64,000 nucleotides of DNA from Chthoniobacter flavus. Lineage in GTDB: Bacteria; Verrucomicrobiota; Verrucomicrobiia; Chthoniobacterales; Chthoniobacteraceae. Below are positions 8,203 through 17,258 of the stretch, one piece after another (the first letter of the stretch is position 1; each line of letters starts with the position of its first letter). The translations under genes were made by a program, and so were the position numbers. The stretch covers positions 1-64,000 of the forward strand of contig CAMAUX010000020.1 of assembly GCA_945861435.1 (NCBI GenBank), in the 5' to 3' direction. The notes under the pieces are model-generated. The model saw nothing but the letters and a program-made list of their open reading frames with translations. It was not told where the DNA came from and did not search any database.

Positions 8203-9630
8203 TCAGACGAGGATATCCTTGAGAAGAGTGGCGCCTTCGACGCCGCTGAGGCGCGCATCGAGACCCTGGAACTTCACGCTGAAGGCTTCGTGATGAATAC
8301 CGAGTTGGTGAAGCATGGTGGCGTGGAGATCGTGCACGGTGCAGACCTTGTCGACGGCAGCGTAGCCGAGGTCGTCGGTGGCGCCGTAGACCATGCCGCC
8401 GCGGACGCCCGCGCCTGCGAGCCAGACGGACATCGCCTTGTTGTGGTGGTCGCGTCCGGAGCCGCCTTGGGACATGGGGGTGCGGCTGAATTCACCGGCC
8501 CAGACCACGAGCGTGTCGTCGAGCATGCCGCGCTGTTTGAGGTCGGTGAGCAGGGCCATGCAGGCGCGGTCGATCTCCGCGGCCTTGAGTTCGATGCCCT
8601 GCTTGATGCCGCCGTGGTGGTCCCAGTCCTTGTGGTAGAGCTGGATGAAGCGCACGCCGCGTTCGGCGAGGCGGCGTGCGAGCAGGCAGTTGGAGGCGAA
8701 GGATCCGTCGCCCGGCTTGCATCCGTAGAGCTCGAGGGTTTTGGGGTTTTCGGCGCTCACGTCCATGAGCTGCGGGACGCTGGCCTGCATTTGAAATGCC
8801 ATCTCGTACTGGGCGATGCGGGTGGCGATCTCCGGATCGCGCACCAGCGCGTCGTGGCTTTTGTTGAGGGAGCCGATGGCTTGGAGGTCGCTTTGCTGCT
8901 GGCTTCGGGTGATGCCGGGAGGGTTGCCAAGGTAGAGGACGGGATCGCCGCCGGAACGCAGCTGGACGCCTTGGAATCGGCTGGGAAGAAAGCCGCTGCT
9001 CCACTGGCGTGCGGCGATGGGCTGGTTCTGACCGCCTTGTCCGAGCGAGGTGAGGACGACGAAGCCCGGGAGGTCTTCGGCCATGCTGCCGAGGCCGTAG
9101 GTGACCCATGCGCCCATGCTGGGGCGACCGGCGATTTGGGAGCCGGTGTTCATGAACATGTGCGCGGGATCGTGGTTGATGGCATCGGTGGTCATCGAGC
9201 GGATGAGGCAGATGTCGTCGATGACGGACCCGAGGTGCGGGAAGAGGGAGCAGATCTCTGTCTGGTTTTTGCCGAACTTGGCAAAGGGATGCTGGGGGCC
9301 GAAGCACATGAGTTTCTGGCCTTGGAGCTGAGCGAGTTGCTGGCCCTTGGTCATGCTCTCGGGCATGGGCTGGCCGTCCATCTCGGCGAGCTTGGGTTTT
9401 GGGTCGAAGGTTTCCAAGTGGGAGGGACCACCCGCCATAGAGAGCCAGATGACGCGCTTGGCCTTTTGCGGAAAGTGCAGTTTGGAAAGCATCCCGGCCT
9501 GCGGGGCTGCATGGAGGAGGCTCGGACGCAGGAGCGATGCGAGTGCGACGGAGCCAAGGCCCTGGGCGGTTTTGCCAAGGAAGGTGCGTCGGTTAAAGCG
9601 TGCGGCTGCGAGGGAGTCGGCGGGTTTCAT
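8203..9630 (-). CDS. DUF1501 protein with twin-arginine signal, copy 2
   Basis: The 475-residue secreted protein begins MKPADSLAAARFNRRTFLGK, where RRTFLG followed by a hydrophobic stretch is a Tat export signal. The mature part has DUF1501 landmarks related to the alkaline phosphatase/sulfatase fold: GGPSHLETFDPKP, NHDPAHMFMNTGSQ, KDWDHHGG, EFSRTPM and GRDHHNKAMSVWLAG. The frame is open upstream to 9864, but that extension is low-complexity Pro/Ser/Thr, so ATG 9630 is preferred. It is a close paralogue of the gene at 9680-11098, 49 bases upstream, and the two look like a tandem duplication. DUF1501 proteins are normally paired with PSD1-type cytochromes; no enzymatic activity is firmly established. 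Confidence 0.9.
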   Translation of the reverse strand: MKPADSLAAARFNRRTFLGKTAQGLGSVALASLLRPSLLHAAPQAGMLSKLHFPQKAKRVIWLSMAGGPSHLETFDPKPKLAEMDGQPMPESMTKGQQLAQLQGQKLMCFGPQHPFAKFGKNQTEICSLFPHLGSVIDDICLIRSMTTDAINHDPAHMFMNTGSQIAGRPSMGAWVTYGLGSMAEDLPGFVVLTSLGQGGQNQPIAARQWSSGFLPSRFQGVQLRSGGDPVLYLGNPPGITRSQQQSDLQAIGSLNKSHDALVRDPEIATRIAQYEMAFQMQASVPQLMDVSAENPKTLELYGCKPGDGSFASNCLLARRLAERGVRFIQLYHKDWDHHGGIKQGIELKAAEIDRACMALLTDLKQRGMLDDTLVVWAGEFSRTPMSQGGSGRDHHNKAMSVWLAGAGVRGGMVYGATDDLGYAAVDKVCTVHDLHATMLHQLGIHHEAFSVKFQGLDARLSGVEGATLLKDILV

Positions 9631-9679
9631 GAAGGGCGGTGCTGGAGGGTGAAAGAGTTCCGGAGAGGGAGGGGAGGTG

Positions 9680-11098
9680 TCAGGAGAGGATGGAGTGGAG
9701 GACGCTGGAGGATTCGACGCCGGTGAGTTTGGCGTCGAGGCCCTGGAACTTGTAGGTGAAGGCATCGTGTGGGATGCCGAGGAGATGGAGCATGGTGGCG
9801 TGGAGGTCGTGCACGGTGCAGACGTCCTGTGCGGCGGCGTAGCCGAGGTCGTCGGTGGATCCATGGGTGAGGCCGCCTTTGACGCCGGCGCCTGCGAGCC
9901 ACATGGACATGGCCTTGTTGTGGTGATCGCGGCCGATGGGGCCCTTGCCAGTCTGCATCATGGGAGTGCGCCCGAATTCTCCGCTCCAGACGACGAGGGT
10001 GTCCTCGAGCAAGCCTCGCTGTTTGAGATCGCGCAGCAGTGCGGCGCAGGCTTGGTCGACCTCGCGGGCGCGCATCGGGAGTTCCTCGCGGAGGAGGCTG
10101 TGGTGGTCCCAGTCGCGGTGGTAGAGTTGGATGAAGCGCACGCCGCGTTCGGCGAGGCGGCGCGCGAGCAGGCAGTTGGAAGCGAAGGAGCCGTCGCCCG
10201 GAGTGCAGCCGTAGAGGTCGGTGACGGCCTTGCCTTCGGAATGCACATCCATGAGATCGGGGACGCTGGCCTGCATCTGAAAGGCCATCTCGTACTGGGC
10301 GATGCGGGTGGCGATCTCCGGGTCGCGCACGAGCGTGTCGTGGCTTTTGTTGAGGGAGTTGATGGCTTGGAGGTCGCTTTGCTGCTGGGTGCGCGAGATG
10401 CCGGGCGGGTTGTTGAGGTAGAGGACGGCGTCGCCGCGCGAGCGCAGTTGGACGCCTTGGAAACGGCTGGGGAGGAAGCCGCTGCTCCACTGGCGGGAGG
10501 CGATGGGTTGCGGGGTGCGTCCTTCACCGGTGGAGACCATCACGACGAAGCCCGGGAGATTTTCGGCCACGCTGCCGAGCCCATAGGTGACCCACGAACC
10601 CATGCTGGGGCGACCGGCGATTTGGGAGCCGGTGTTCATGAACATGTGGGCTGGATCGTGGTTGATGGCTTCGGTGGTCATCGAGCGCACGATGCAGATC
10701 TCGTCTGCAACGGAGCCGAGGTGAGGAAGGAGGGAGCTGAGTTCGGCGCCGCACTGGCCGTGCTTGGAGAACGGGAACTGGGGGCCGAGGCACACGAGCT
10801 TCTGACCTTGGAGCTGTGCGAGTTGCTGCCCCTTGGTGAGGCTCTCTGGCATCGGCGTGCCGTTCATGCGAGCGAGCACCGGCTTGTGGTCGAGGGTCTC
10901 GAGATGCGAGGGACCACCGGCCATGGTGAGCCAGATCACGCGCTTGGCCCGCTGCGGGAGCGGGAGTTTTCCGAGGACGCCGGGTTGCGGAGCAGCGCGG
11001 AGCAGGCCGGGATGGAGGAGCGATGCGAGTGCGACGCCACCGAGTCCCTGGGAGCCGCGGCGCAGGAATGCGCGTCTGGTGAGCTGTGCGCGCTCCAT
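9680..11098 (-). CDS. DUF1501 protein with twin-arginine signal, copy 1
   Basis: The 472-residue protein begins MERAQLTRRAFLRRGSQGLG, a Tat signal. It shares long blocks with its neighbour: GGPSHLETLDHKP, SLTKGQQLAQLQGQKL, MTTEAINHDPAHMFMNTG and GRDHHNKAMSMWLAG. Its start lies four bases after the stop of the PSD1 gene at 11103-14129, so the two are probably translationally coupled. This copy therefore keeps the usual PSD1-DUF1501 arrangement, and the gene at 8203 is the extra one. The function is unknown beyond the family association with secreted haem proteins. Confidence 0.9.
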   Translation of the reverse strand: MERAQLTRRAFLRRGSQGLGGVALASLLHPGLLRAAPQPGVLGKLPLPQRAKRVIWLTMAGGPSHLETLDHKPVLARMNGTPMPESLTKGQQLAQLQGQKLVCLGPQFPFSKHGQCGAELSSLLPHLGSVADEICIVRSMTTEAINHDPAHMFMNTGSQIAGRPSMGSWVTYGLGSVAENLPGFVVMVSTGEGRTPQPIASRQWSSGFLPSRFQGVQLRSRGDAVLYLNNPPGISRTQQQSDLQAINSLNKSHDTLVRDPEIATRIAQYEMAFQMQASVPDLMDVHSEGKAVTDLYGCTPGDGSFASNCLLARRLAERGVRFIQLYHRDWDHHSLLREELPMRAREVDQACAALLRDLKQRGLLEDTLVVWSGEFGRTPMMQTGKGPIGRDHHNKAMSMWLAGAGVKGGLTHGSTDDLGYAAAQDVCTVHDLHATMLHLLGIPHDAFTYKFQGLDAKLTGVESSSVLHSILS

Positions 11099-11102
11099 GC
11101 GA

Positions 11103-14100
11103 TCAGGCGCGTGTGATGGTCTCGTGGAGGTTGAGAAGCACGCGTGCAACATGGGTCCACGCAGCGAGTTCCGCCTTGTCGACGCCGGCGGGCACGGGAG
11201 CGATGCCCGTCTTGAGCAGTGCGTCTGCGGCCGCGGGATCCTGCCGGTAACGTGCGAGGTGCTGCTCAAAGAGCGCGCGCACGGTCTGGAGTTCGTCGGC
11301 GCGCGGGCTGCGTTGGAGGCCCTGCTGCCATGCCCATTCGATGCGTTGATCGGCGCTCGCGGGGCCGCTGGCGAGGATGCGCGCGGCGAAGGAGCGTGCG
11401 GCTTCGACGTAGGTGGGGTCGTTGAGGAGGACGAGAGCCTGCTGCGGGATGTTGGAGCGGTTGCGTTCTGCGCAGCACTCCTCGCGGCTCGGCGCGTCGA
11501 ACGCGGTCATGCTGGGGTGGGGGAAGGAGCGCTGCCACCATGTGTAGAGGCCCCGCCTGTACTGGTTTTCGCCGGAATCGTTTGCGTAGGTGCGGCGCGG
11601 GAAGTTGAGGTTATCCCAGTATCCCTCGGGCTGGTAGGGGCGCGCGCTGGGGCCGCCGATCTTGGGAGCGAGCAGTCCGGAGAGGGTGAGCGCGGTGTCG
11701 CGCACGAGTTCTGCATCCATGCGGAAGGCGCTCTGGCGGGCGTTCTCGCGGTTGTAGGGATCTGCGGCGGCGAGTTGTGCTGAGGCGGTGGAGGTCTGGC
11801 GGTACGTGGCGCTGGAGACGATGAGACGCACCATGTGTTGGAAATCCCAGCCGCTGTCCATGAACTCGCAGGCGAGCCAGTCGAGAAGGGCGTGATTGGG
11901 AGGCATCTCGCCTTGGGCGCCGAGGTCATCAAGGACCTTGCTCAGGCCCGTGCCGAAGAGTTGCTTCCAAAGGCGGTTCATCACGGTGCGGGCGGTGAGC
12001 GGGTTCTGGCGCGAGACGAGCCACTGTGCGAGGTCCAGGCGCGTGAGTTCGCGATCTCCGGTGTCTGGTTTTGGGAGGTAATGCGGGAGGGCTGCCTTGA
12101 TGGGCTCGCCGCTCTCATCCATCCAGTTGCCACGGGGCAGGATGCGCACGGTGCGCTTCTGGGGAGAACTGACAGAGACGATGCAATGGCCGACGGATTT
12201 TTCAAATTCCGTGAGCGCCTCCTGCGCTGCGGCGACCTGCTGGCGTTGCGTGGCGAATTCCGGCGCGACGGAGCGGAAGTGTTTGGCTAGCGCCTTTGCC
12301 TGATCCGGTGTGCGCTTCTCGGTGGGGGTCTTGAGGACCTTCACGATGGCGGCCGGGATCTGCACGTTCGGTGCGCGGACGGGAGCGGGTGCGCCTGTTG
12401 CCGAGATACGGAAGCGGCCGAGGGTGTGATTGTCGCCGTAGATTTGGCGGAGAAGAACGGTGAGGGTCTTGCCTCCTTCCACGGGTTTTTCGAGTTCGAG
12501 GTAAAGGGAGTTTTCGTTGCCTGTGTTGCCGAGGACTGCCCAGCCCTTTTTCTCGTCGTTGGATTTGCCGTCGATGGCGAGTTTGGCGGTCATGCCGCTC
12601 TGTTCAAAGGTGGCTGTGGCTTCGGTGATCTTGAGGAGCGTGTTGCCGTCCTTCACGGTGAGCTCGTTGAGGACGAAGTTCCCGTTGTGCGCGCGGCCCG
12701 GGCCGGATTTGGGAAGGGACTCGGCGGTGAGGGCCTCAAGTTTCAGGCCCGTGGTGAGGCCGGGCGGCGTCTGGATGGTGACGAAGTAGGTGTCTGAGGC
12801 GGCATTGCCGTCGGTGCTGACGGAGATGATGCCGGTGCCATCGTCGACGAGTTTGGAGCCGCGGTCCGCGTGGAGTTTGGTGGGGGGAAGGGGAGTCCAT
12901 GCGACGTCGGCCGGGCCGTTGGCGTGGAGGATTTCCCATGCGCGCTGCTGCTCGGCGGTCTGCGGGGTGTTGCGTTCGAGTTGCGCGGCGGCTTCCTCGG
13001 CGCGTGCGCGCAACTGGTCGAGCTTGGCGGCCTCTTCTTTCGAGGGCACGAGCATGCCTTCCTCGCGCTTGCCGAGGATGGGTTCCTTGATGTCGGCGAA
13101 GAAGGCGCCGAGGGAGTAGAAGTCGCGCGTGGTGAAGGGGTCGAACTTGTGATCGTGACACTGTGCGCAGCCTGTGGTCTGGCCCATCCATGCGGCGCCG
13201 ATGGCGCGGACGCGGTCGGTGAGCATGCGGGCTTCGTAGTCCTTTGCTTGTGCGCCGCCTTCCTCGGTGGAGAGGAGGAGGCGGTTGAATGCCGAGCCGA
13301 TGCGCGATTCCTGCGAGGCGTCCGGGAGGAGATCGCCGGCGACCTGCTCGAGGGTGAAGCGGTCGAAGCGTTTGTTCTGGTTGAAGCTTTGGATGACCCA
13401 GTCGCGGTAGGGCCACACGTTGCGGCCGTTGTCGGAATGGTAGCCGATGGTGTCGGCGAAGCGGACGACGTCGAGCCAGCCCATGGCCATGCGCTCGCCG
13501 TAGTGGGGGTTCTTGAGGATGCGTGCGACGAGGTTCTCGTAGGCGTTGGGTGCGGAGTCGTTGACGAAGGCGGCAACCTCGGCCGGTGTGGGTGGCATGC
13601 CGAGGAGGTCGGAGTAGAGGCGGCGCACGAGGGTGCGCTTGTCGGCCTCGGGCGAGGGCTGGAGCTTGAGTTCGGCGAGGCGCTGCTGGACGAGGGCGTC
13701 GACGGCGTTGCGGCCTGCGGGGGCGGGAGCCTTCTGCGGAGGCTCGTAGGACCAGTGCTGCTGGTAATTCGCCCCCTGCGCGATCCAGCGTTTGAGGATC
13801 TCCTTTTGATCGGCGGTGAGCTTCTTGTGGGAGTCGGCCGGCGGCATGAGGTCGTCGGGCTCGGTGGTGAAGAGGCGCTCGACGAGGGCGCTCTTTGCAG
13901 CGTCGCCGGGGATGAACGCATCCTTTGCGATGGCCTCTTCGCGGACATCGAGGCGCAGCTTGGCCTTGCGGTGCTTGGGGTCCGGCCCATGGCAGAAGAA
14001 GCAGTTGTCGGAGAGGATCGGACGCACGTCCCTGTTGAACAGGATCTTCTCAGGCACCGCAGCGGATGCGGTGGAGAGAGGCAGCAGGGCAGGCAGTGCA

Positions 14101-14129
14101 AGGAGGGACAGGACAAAGGCAGTCTTCAT
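11103..14129 (-). CDS. PSD1-type secreted cytochrome (PSCyt1-DUF1549-DUF1553)
   Basis: The 1,008-residue protein has a signal peptide (MKTAFVLSLLALPALLPLS). A c-type haem motif follows, CFFCHGPDPKHRKAKLRLD, then DUF1549/PSCyt2 with RRLYSDLLGMPPTPAEVAAF and a second CxxCH (CAQCHDHKFDPFTTRDFY). A central module resembles a carbohydrate-binding jelly roll (about residues 400-600). The C-terminal DUF1553 domain contains RTVMNRLWKQLFGTGL and PSREECCAERNRSNIPQQAL. These proteins are thought to sit outside the cytoplasm and carry haem, with polysaccharide or redox roles proposed but not demonstrated. I chose the ATG at 14129; a TTG two codons upstream is also open. The gene heads a minus-strand operon with the two DUF1501 genes. 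Confidence 0.92.
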   Translation of the reverse strand: MKTAFVLSLLALPALLPLSTASAAVPEKILFNRDVRPILSDNCFFCHGPDPKHRKAKLRLDVREEAIAKDAFIPGDAAKSALVERLFTTEPDDLMPPADSHKKLTADQKEILKRWIAQGANYQQHWSYEPPQKAPAPAGRNAVDALVQQRLAELKLQPSPEADKRTLVRRLYSDLLGMPPTPAEVAAFVNDSAPNAYENLVARILKNPHYGERMAMGWLDVVRFADTIGYHSDNGRNVWPYRDWVIQSFNQNKRFDRFTLEQVAGDLLPDASQESRIGSAFNRLLLSTEEGGAQAKDYEARMLTDRVRAIGAAWMGQTTGCAQCHDHKFDPFTTRDFYSLGAFFADIKEPILGKREEGMLVPSKEEAAKLDQLRARAEEAAAQLERNTPQTAEQQRAWEILHANGPADVAWTPLPPTKLHADRGSKLVDDGTGIISVSTDGNAASDTYFVTIQTPPGLTTGLKLEALTAESLPKSGPGRAHNGNFVLNELTVKDGNTLLKITEATATFEQSGMTAKLAIDGKSNDEKKGWAVLGNTGNENSLYLELEKPVEGGKTLTVLLRQIYGDNHTLGRFRISATGAPAPVRAPNVQIPAAIVKVLKTPTEKRTPDQAKALAKHFRSVAPEFATQRQQVAAAQEALTEFEKSVGHCIVSVSSPQKRTVRILPRGNWMDESGEPIKAALPHYLPKPDTGDRELTRLDLAQWLVSRQNPLTARTVMNRLWKQLFGTGLSKVLDDLGAQGEMPPNHALLDWLACEFMDSGWDFQHMVRLIVSSATYRQTSTASAQLAAADPYNRENARQSAFRMDAELVRDTALTLSGLLAPKIGGPSARPYQPEGYWDNLNFPRRTYANDSGENQYRRGLYTWWQRSFPHPSMTAFDAPSREECCAERNRSNIPQQALVLLNDPTYVEAARSFAARILASGPASADQRIEWAWQQGLQRSPRADELQTVRALFEQHLARYRQDPAAADALLKTGIAPVPAGVDKAELAAWTHVARVLLNLHETITRA

Positions 14130-14342
14130 GGGCAAGGGATGGGTACAGTCCAGGCGGGGGCGGATGATTGAGTTTCTATCGCCGTGTGTTCCGGAGTCAT
14201 CCCCTTGTTTGGGGGAGGACTTGGTGCGTCGCGTGCCGCGGGATCGGGCTGGTGTTGGACCTCGGCTGGGCTAGGATGCTGCAGGTCGCTCGGTAGCCGG
14301 AGGTTCCGGCGGGCGCGCATTTCCAACCACCACCTCTGGTCT

Positions 14343-14765
14343 ATGTCCGCAGCTAATCCAGTTGATCCCCGTGTGACAGGTCTGCTTGTAGAATTGAAGC
14401 TCAACCACGAGGTGGGCGACGACGGCGATGTGCGCGTGGGATTCGAGACGGAGGGGGGGCGCAAACAGATCATTGTGGTGAGCTCGCAAACGAGCCAGTT
14501 CGGGGCGATGGAGATCCGCGAGCTGTTTTCGCCGGCGGTGTTTTTTGACGGGTTTCTGGATGTGGAGCTGGCCAATGCGGTGCTGGTCATCAACGCGGAG
14601 ATGAAGATGGGTTCATGGCGGATCCTGCGCGGTTCGGGGCGTGTGCAGTCCGCGCTCACCTTTGGCGTGCAGATCGCTGCCGGTGCCAGTGCGGCGTCGC
14701 TGCTGACCTCGCTGCATCTCGTGTGCGCTGCGACCGACGAGATGGAGAAGCAGTTGACGCGGTAG
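14343..14765 (+). CDS. YbjN-like small protein
   Basis: The 140-residue cytoplasmic protein (MSAANPVDPRVTGLLVELKL...) has an alternating beta/alpha pattern. It ends with NAEMKMGSWRI, then AASLLTSLHLVCAATDEMEKQL, resembling the YbjN/CesT-like chaperone fold. YbjN members are described as putative regulators or chaperones; none of this can be read directly here. The frame is open from 14184, but the upstream translation is Cys/Gly-rich and lacks a ribosome site, so I start at 14343. It diverges from the PSD1 operon and is followed 86 bases later by the DUF1592 gene. Confidence 0.6.
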   Translation: MSAANPVDPRVTGLLVELKLNHEVGDDGDVRVGFETEGGRKQIIVVSSQTSQFGAMEIRELFSPAVFFDGFLDVELANAVLVINAEMKMGSWRILRGSGRVQSALTFGVQIAAGASAASLLTSLHLVCAATDEMEKQLTR

Positions 14766-14851
14766 GTCGCAGTTTAGCGTAGCTGAGGGGGCAGGGATTG
14801 GGGGATTGGCTTTGCCTGCCGTGCGGGCCGGGGGCACACTCGGAACGATTC

Positions 14852-17248
14852 ATGCGCCACCCCTCGCATCTTGTTTCGTGCATTCGCACCGGCATGCTCA
14901 TCGGCATTGCCGTGTCGATGGTTTCCCTGCCGTTGCGGGCTGGAGATGTGCGTCCGTTTTTGGAGGAGCACTGCATCGGCTGTCATGGAGAGGACAAGGC
15001 GAAGGCGGGTCTGCGTCTGGATACCCTGCCCTTCGAGCCCGGGAAGCCTGAGAATGCGGGGAGGTGGGAGGAGGTTTTCACACGGGTGCGCGATCACGAG
15101 ATGCCTCCGCCCAAGAAGGCGCAGCCGGGCGAGAAAGCGCGTGCGGCATTCACCGGGGAGATTCGGAAAGCGTTGCTGACGTCTGCTGAGAAGCAGCGTG
15201 CGGCGGATGGCCGGGTGGTGTTGCGGAGGCTCAATCGGGAGGAGTACCAGAACACGCTGCGCGACATGCTGGGGGTGGAAGTGGACCTGAAGGGGTTTCT
15301 GCCGGAGGACACGACGGCGCTGGGTTTTGACAACATCGGCGAGGCGTTGAGCGTGTCCTCGGTGTTGATGGAGCGCTATCTGGTGGCGGCGGATGCGGCG
15401 CTGGATGCCGTGCTGGTGAAGGGGCCGAGGCCCGAGACCAAGACGTGGCATCTGACGATGGAGCCCAACAACATCCGCAAGCCCGAGACGAACAACGGGA
15501 AGTGGGATTATCGGCTGGCCTCGGGTGTGCGGGTGCTCGAGGACGGCACGTACATCTTCTTCAACTCAGGTTTCCAGCCGATGCGGCTTGAGAAGTTCCA
15601 GGCGCCATTGGAAGGCAACTATCGGTTCCGGGTGACGAGCTATGCGGTGCAAAGCGGGGGCAAGCCGCTGACGCTGGAGATCTTTGGTGGATCCTTCGAC
15701 ACGCGCAGCCTGAACACGCGGCTCGTGGGTCTTTATGATGTGCCGGAGGACCAGCCCACGGTGATCGAGTTCGTCGAGCATCTGCCGCTGAAGGGGAGCA
15801 TCCGCCCGTTCCCCTACCGGCTGGGGCAGCACAATCTGGCCACACAGGAGTTGGTGGATGCGTACAAGGGGCCGGGCATCGCCGTGCGGTCGGTGGACAT
15901 CGAGGGGCCGTTGATCAAGGACTGGCCGCCGGTGGGCTGTCAGCGGTTGCTCGGAGATGTGGAGCTGGCGAAGGGCACGCTGGCTGATGCGGAGCGCGCG
16001 TTGCGGTGGCTGGCGCCGCGTGCGTTCCGCCGACCGGTGGTGGAGGAGGATGTGCAGCCGTACATCAAGCTCGTGCAGGCGGCCATGGACGCCGGCAAAC
16101 CCTTTGAGGAAGCGCTGCGCGGCGGCATCAAGGGAATGCTCTGCAGTCCGGACTTTCTGTTCATGCGGGAGCGGGCGGGTGCGCTTGGCGATCATGACCT
16201 CGCCACACGGCTGAGCTATTTCCTGTGGTCCTCAGCGCCTGATGAGGAGCTCGCGGGGTTGGCGGCACGGGGCGCGTTGCATGAGGCATCGGTGTTGCGG
16301 GGACAGGTGGAGCGGATGCTGAAGGACGAGCGATCCATGCGCTTTGTGGAGAACTTCACCGGGCAGTGGCTAGGCCTGCGCAACATTGAGTTCACGACAC
16401 CGGACAAGAAGCTTTATCCGGAGCACGATGATGCGTTGCAGGATGCGATGCTGAAGGAGACGCGCCTGTTTTTCACGGAGCTCCTTGTGAAAGATCTCAG
16501 TGTCGCGAACTTGGTGGACAGCGAGTTCACGTTTCTGAACGAGCGCCTTGCGCGTCACTATGGGATCGAGGGAATCGAGGGGCAGGGTTTTCGAAAGGTG
16601 GCGCTGACGCCGGAGATGCACCGTGGGGGAGTGCTGACGCAGGCTGCCGTGTTGAAGGTCACGGCAAACGGCACGAACACCTCGCCCGTGATCCGAGGCA
16701 ACTGGGTGCTTAAAAACATCGTGGGCAGACCGGTGAAGCCGCCTCCACCCAATGTGCCCGCGATTGAGCCGGACATTCGCGGTGCCAAGACGATGCGCGA
16801 GCAGGTGGCCTTGCATCGTGAGCGCGAGTCCTGTGCGGGCTGTCACGATCGGATGGATCCGCCGGGGCTGGCGCTCGAGAACTACGATGTCATCGGCGGT
16901 TGGCGCACGAGCTATCGCACAGCGGGTAACGGTGAGGTGGTGAAGCTCGAGATCGAGGGCCGGCGGGTGCAGTACAAGAGCGGGCTTCCGGTGGACGCAT
17001 CGGGCGCGTTGCCGGATGGAAGGACGTTCGAGGGGCTTGCAGAATTGAAGAAGCATCTCCTCGCCGACCGTGCGCAGATCGCACGCTGCGTCACGGGGAA
17101 GCTGCTCACGTATGCCACGGGGGCAGGGCCGGACTTTGCGGACCGGGTGGAGATGGATGAATTGGTTTCGAGCGCGGGCAAGAGCAACCATGGTCTGCGC
17201 ACACTGGTTCATCTCGTGGTGCAGAGCCGCGCTTTTCAGCACAAATAA
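14852..17248 (+). CDS. DUF1592/DUF1588-family secreted haem protein
   Basis: This 798-residue protein has a signal peptide (hydrophobic GMLIGIAVSMVSLPLRAG) and an N-terminal haem motif, CIGCHGEDKAKAGLRLD. The usual DUF1587-DUF1595-DUF1592-DUF1588-DUF1585 series follows: RLNREEYQNTLRDMLGVEVD (DUF1587), FRRPVVEEDVQPYIKLVQ (DUF1595), LATRLSYFLWSSAPDEELA (DUF1592) and HRGGVLTQAAVLKVTANGT with CAGCHDRMDPPGLALENYD (DUF1588, second CxxCH). DUF1585 ends the protein. Start choice is uncertain: ATG 14852 gives a normal n-region, while 14798 and 14894 are possible. The DUF1552 gene follows after 10 bases, the standard pairing for this family. The physiological role is unproven. Confidence 0.9.
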   Translation: MRHPSHLVSCIRTGMLIGIAVSMVSLPLRAGDVRPFLEEHCIGCHGEDKAKAGLRLDTLPFEPGKPENAGRWEEVFTRVRDHEMPPPKKAQPGEKARAAFTGEIRKALLTSAEKQRAADGRVVLRRLNREEYQNTLRDMLGVEVDLKGFLPEDTTALGFDNIGEALSVSSVLMERYLVAADAALDAVLVKGPRPETKTWHLTMEPNNIRKPETNNGKWDYRLASGVRVLEDGTYIFFNSGFQPMRLEKFQAPLEGNYRFRVTSYAVQSGGKPLTLEIFGGSFDTRSLNTRLVGLYDVPEDQPTVIEFVEHLPLKGSIRPFPYRLGQHNLATQELVDAYKGPGIAVRSVDIEGPLIKDWPPVGCQRLLGDVELAKGTLADAERALRWLAPRAFRRPVVEEDVQPYIKLVQAAMDAGKPFEEALRGGIKGMLCSPDFLFMRERAGALGDHDLATRLSYFLWSSAPDEELAGLAARGALHEASVLRGQVERMLKDERSMRFVENFTGQWLGLRNIEFTTPDKKLYPEHDDALQDAMLKETRLFFTELLVKDLSVANLVDSEFTFLNERLARHYGIEGIEGQGFRKVALTPEMHRGGVLTQAAVLKVTANGTNTSPVIRGNWVLKNIVGRPVKPPPPNVPAIEPDIRGAKTMREQVALHRERESCAGCHDRMDPPGLALENYDVIGGWRTSYRTAGNGEVVKLEIEGRRVQYKSGLPVDASGALPDGRTFEGLAELKKHLLADRAQIARCVTGKLLTYATGAGPDFADRVEMDELVSSAGKSNHGLRTLVHLVVQSRAFQHK

Positions 17249-17258
17249 CCCCGTCCTC

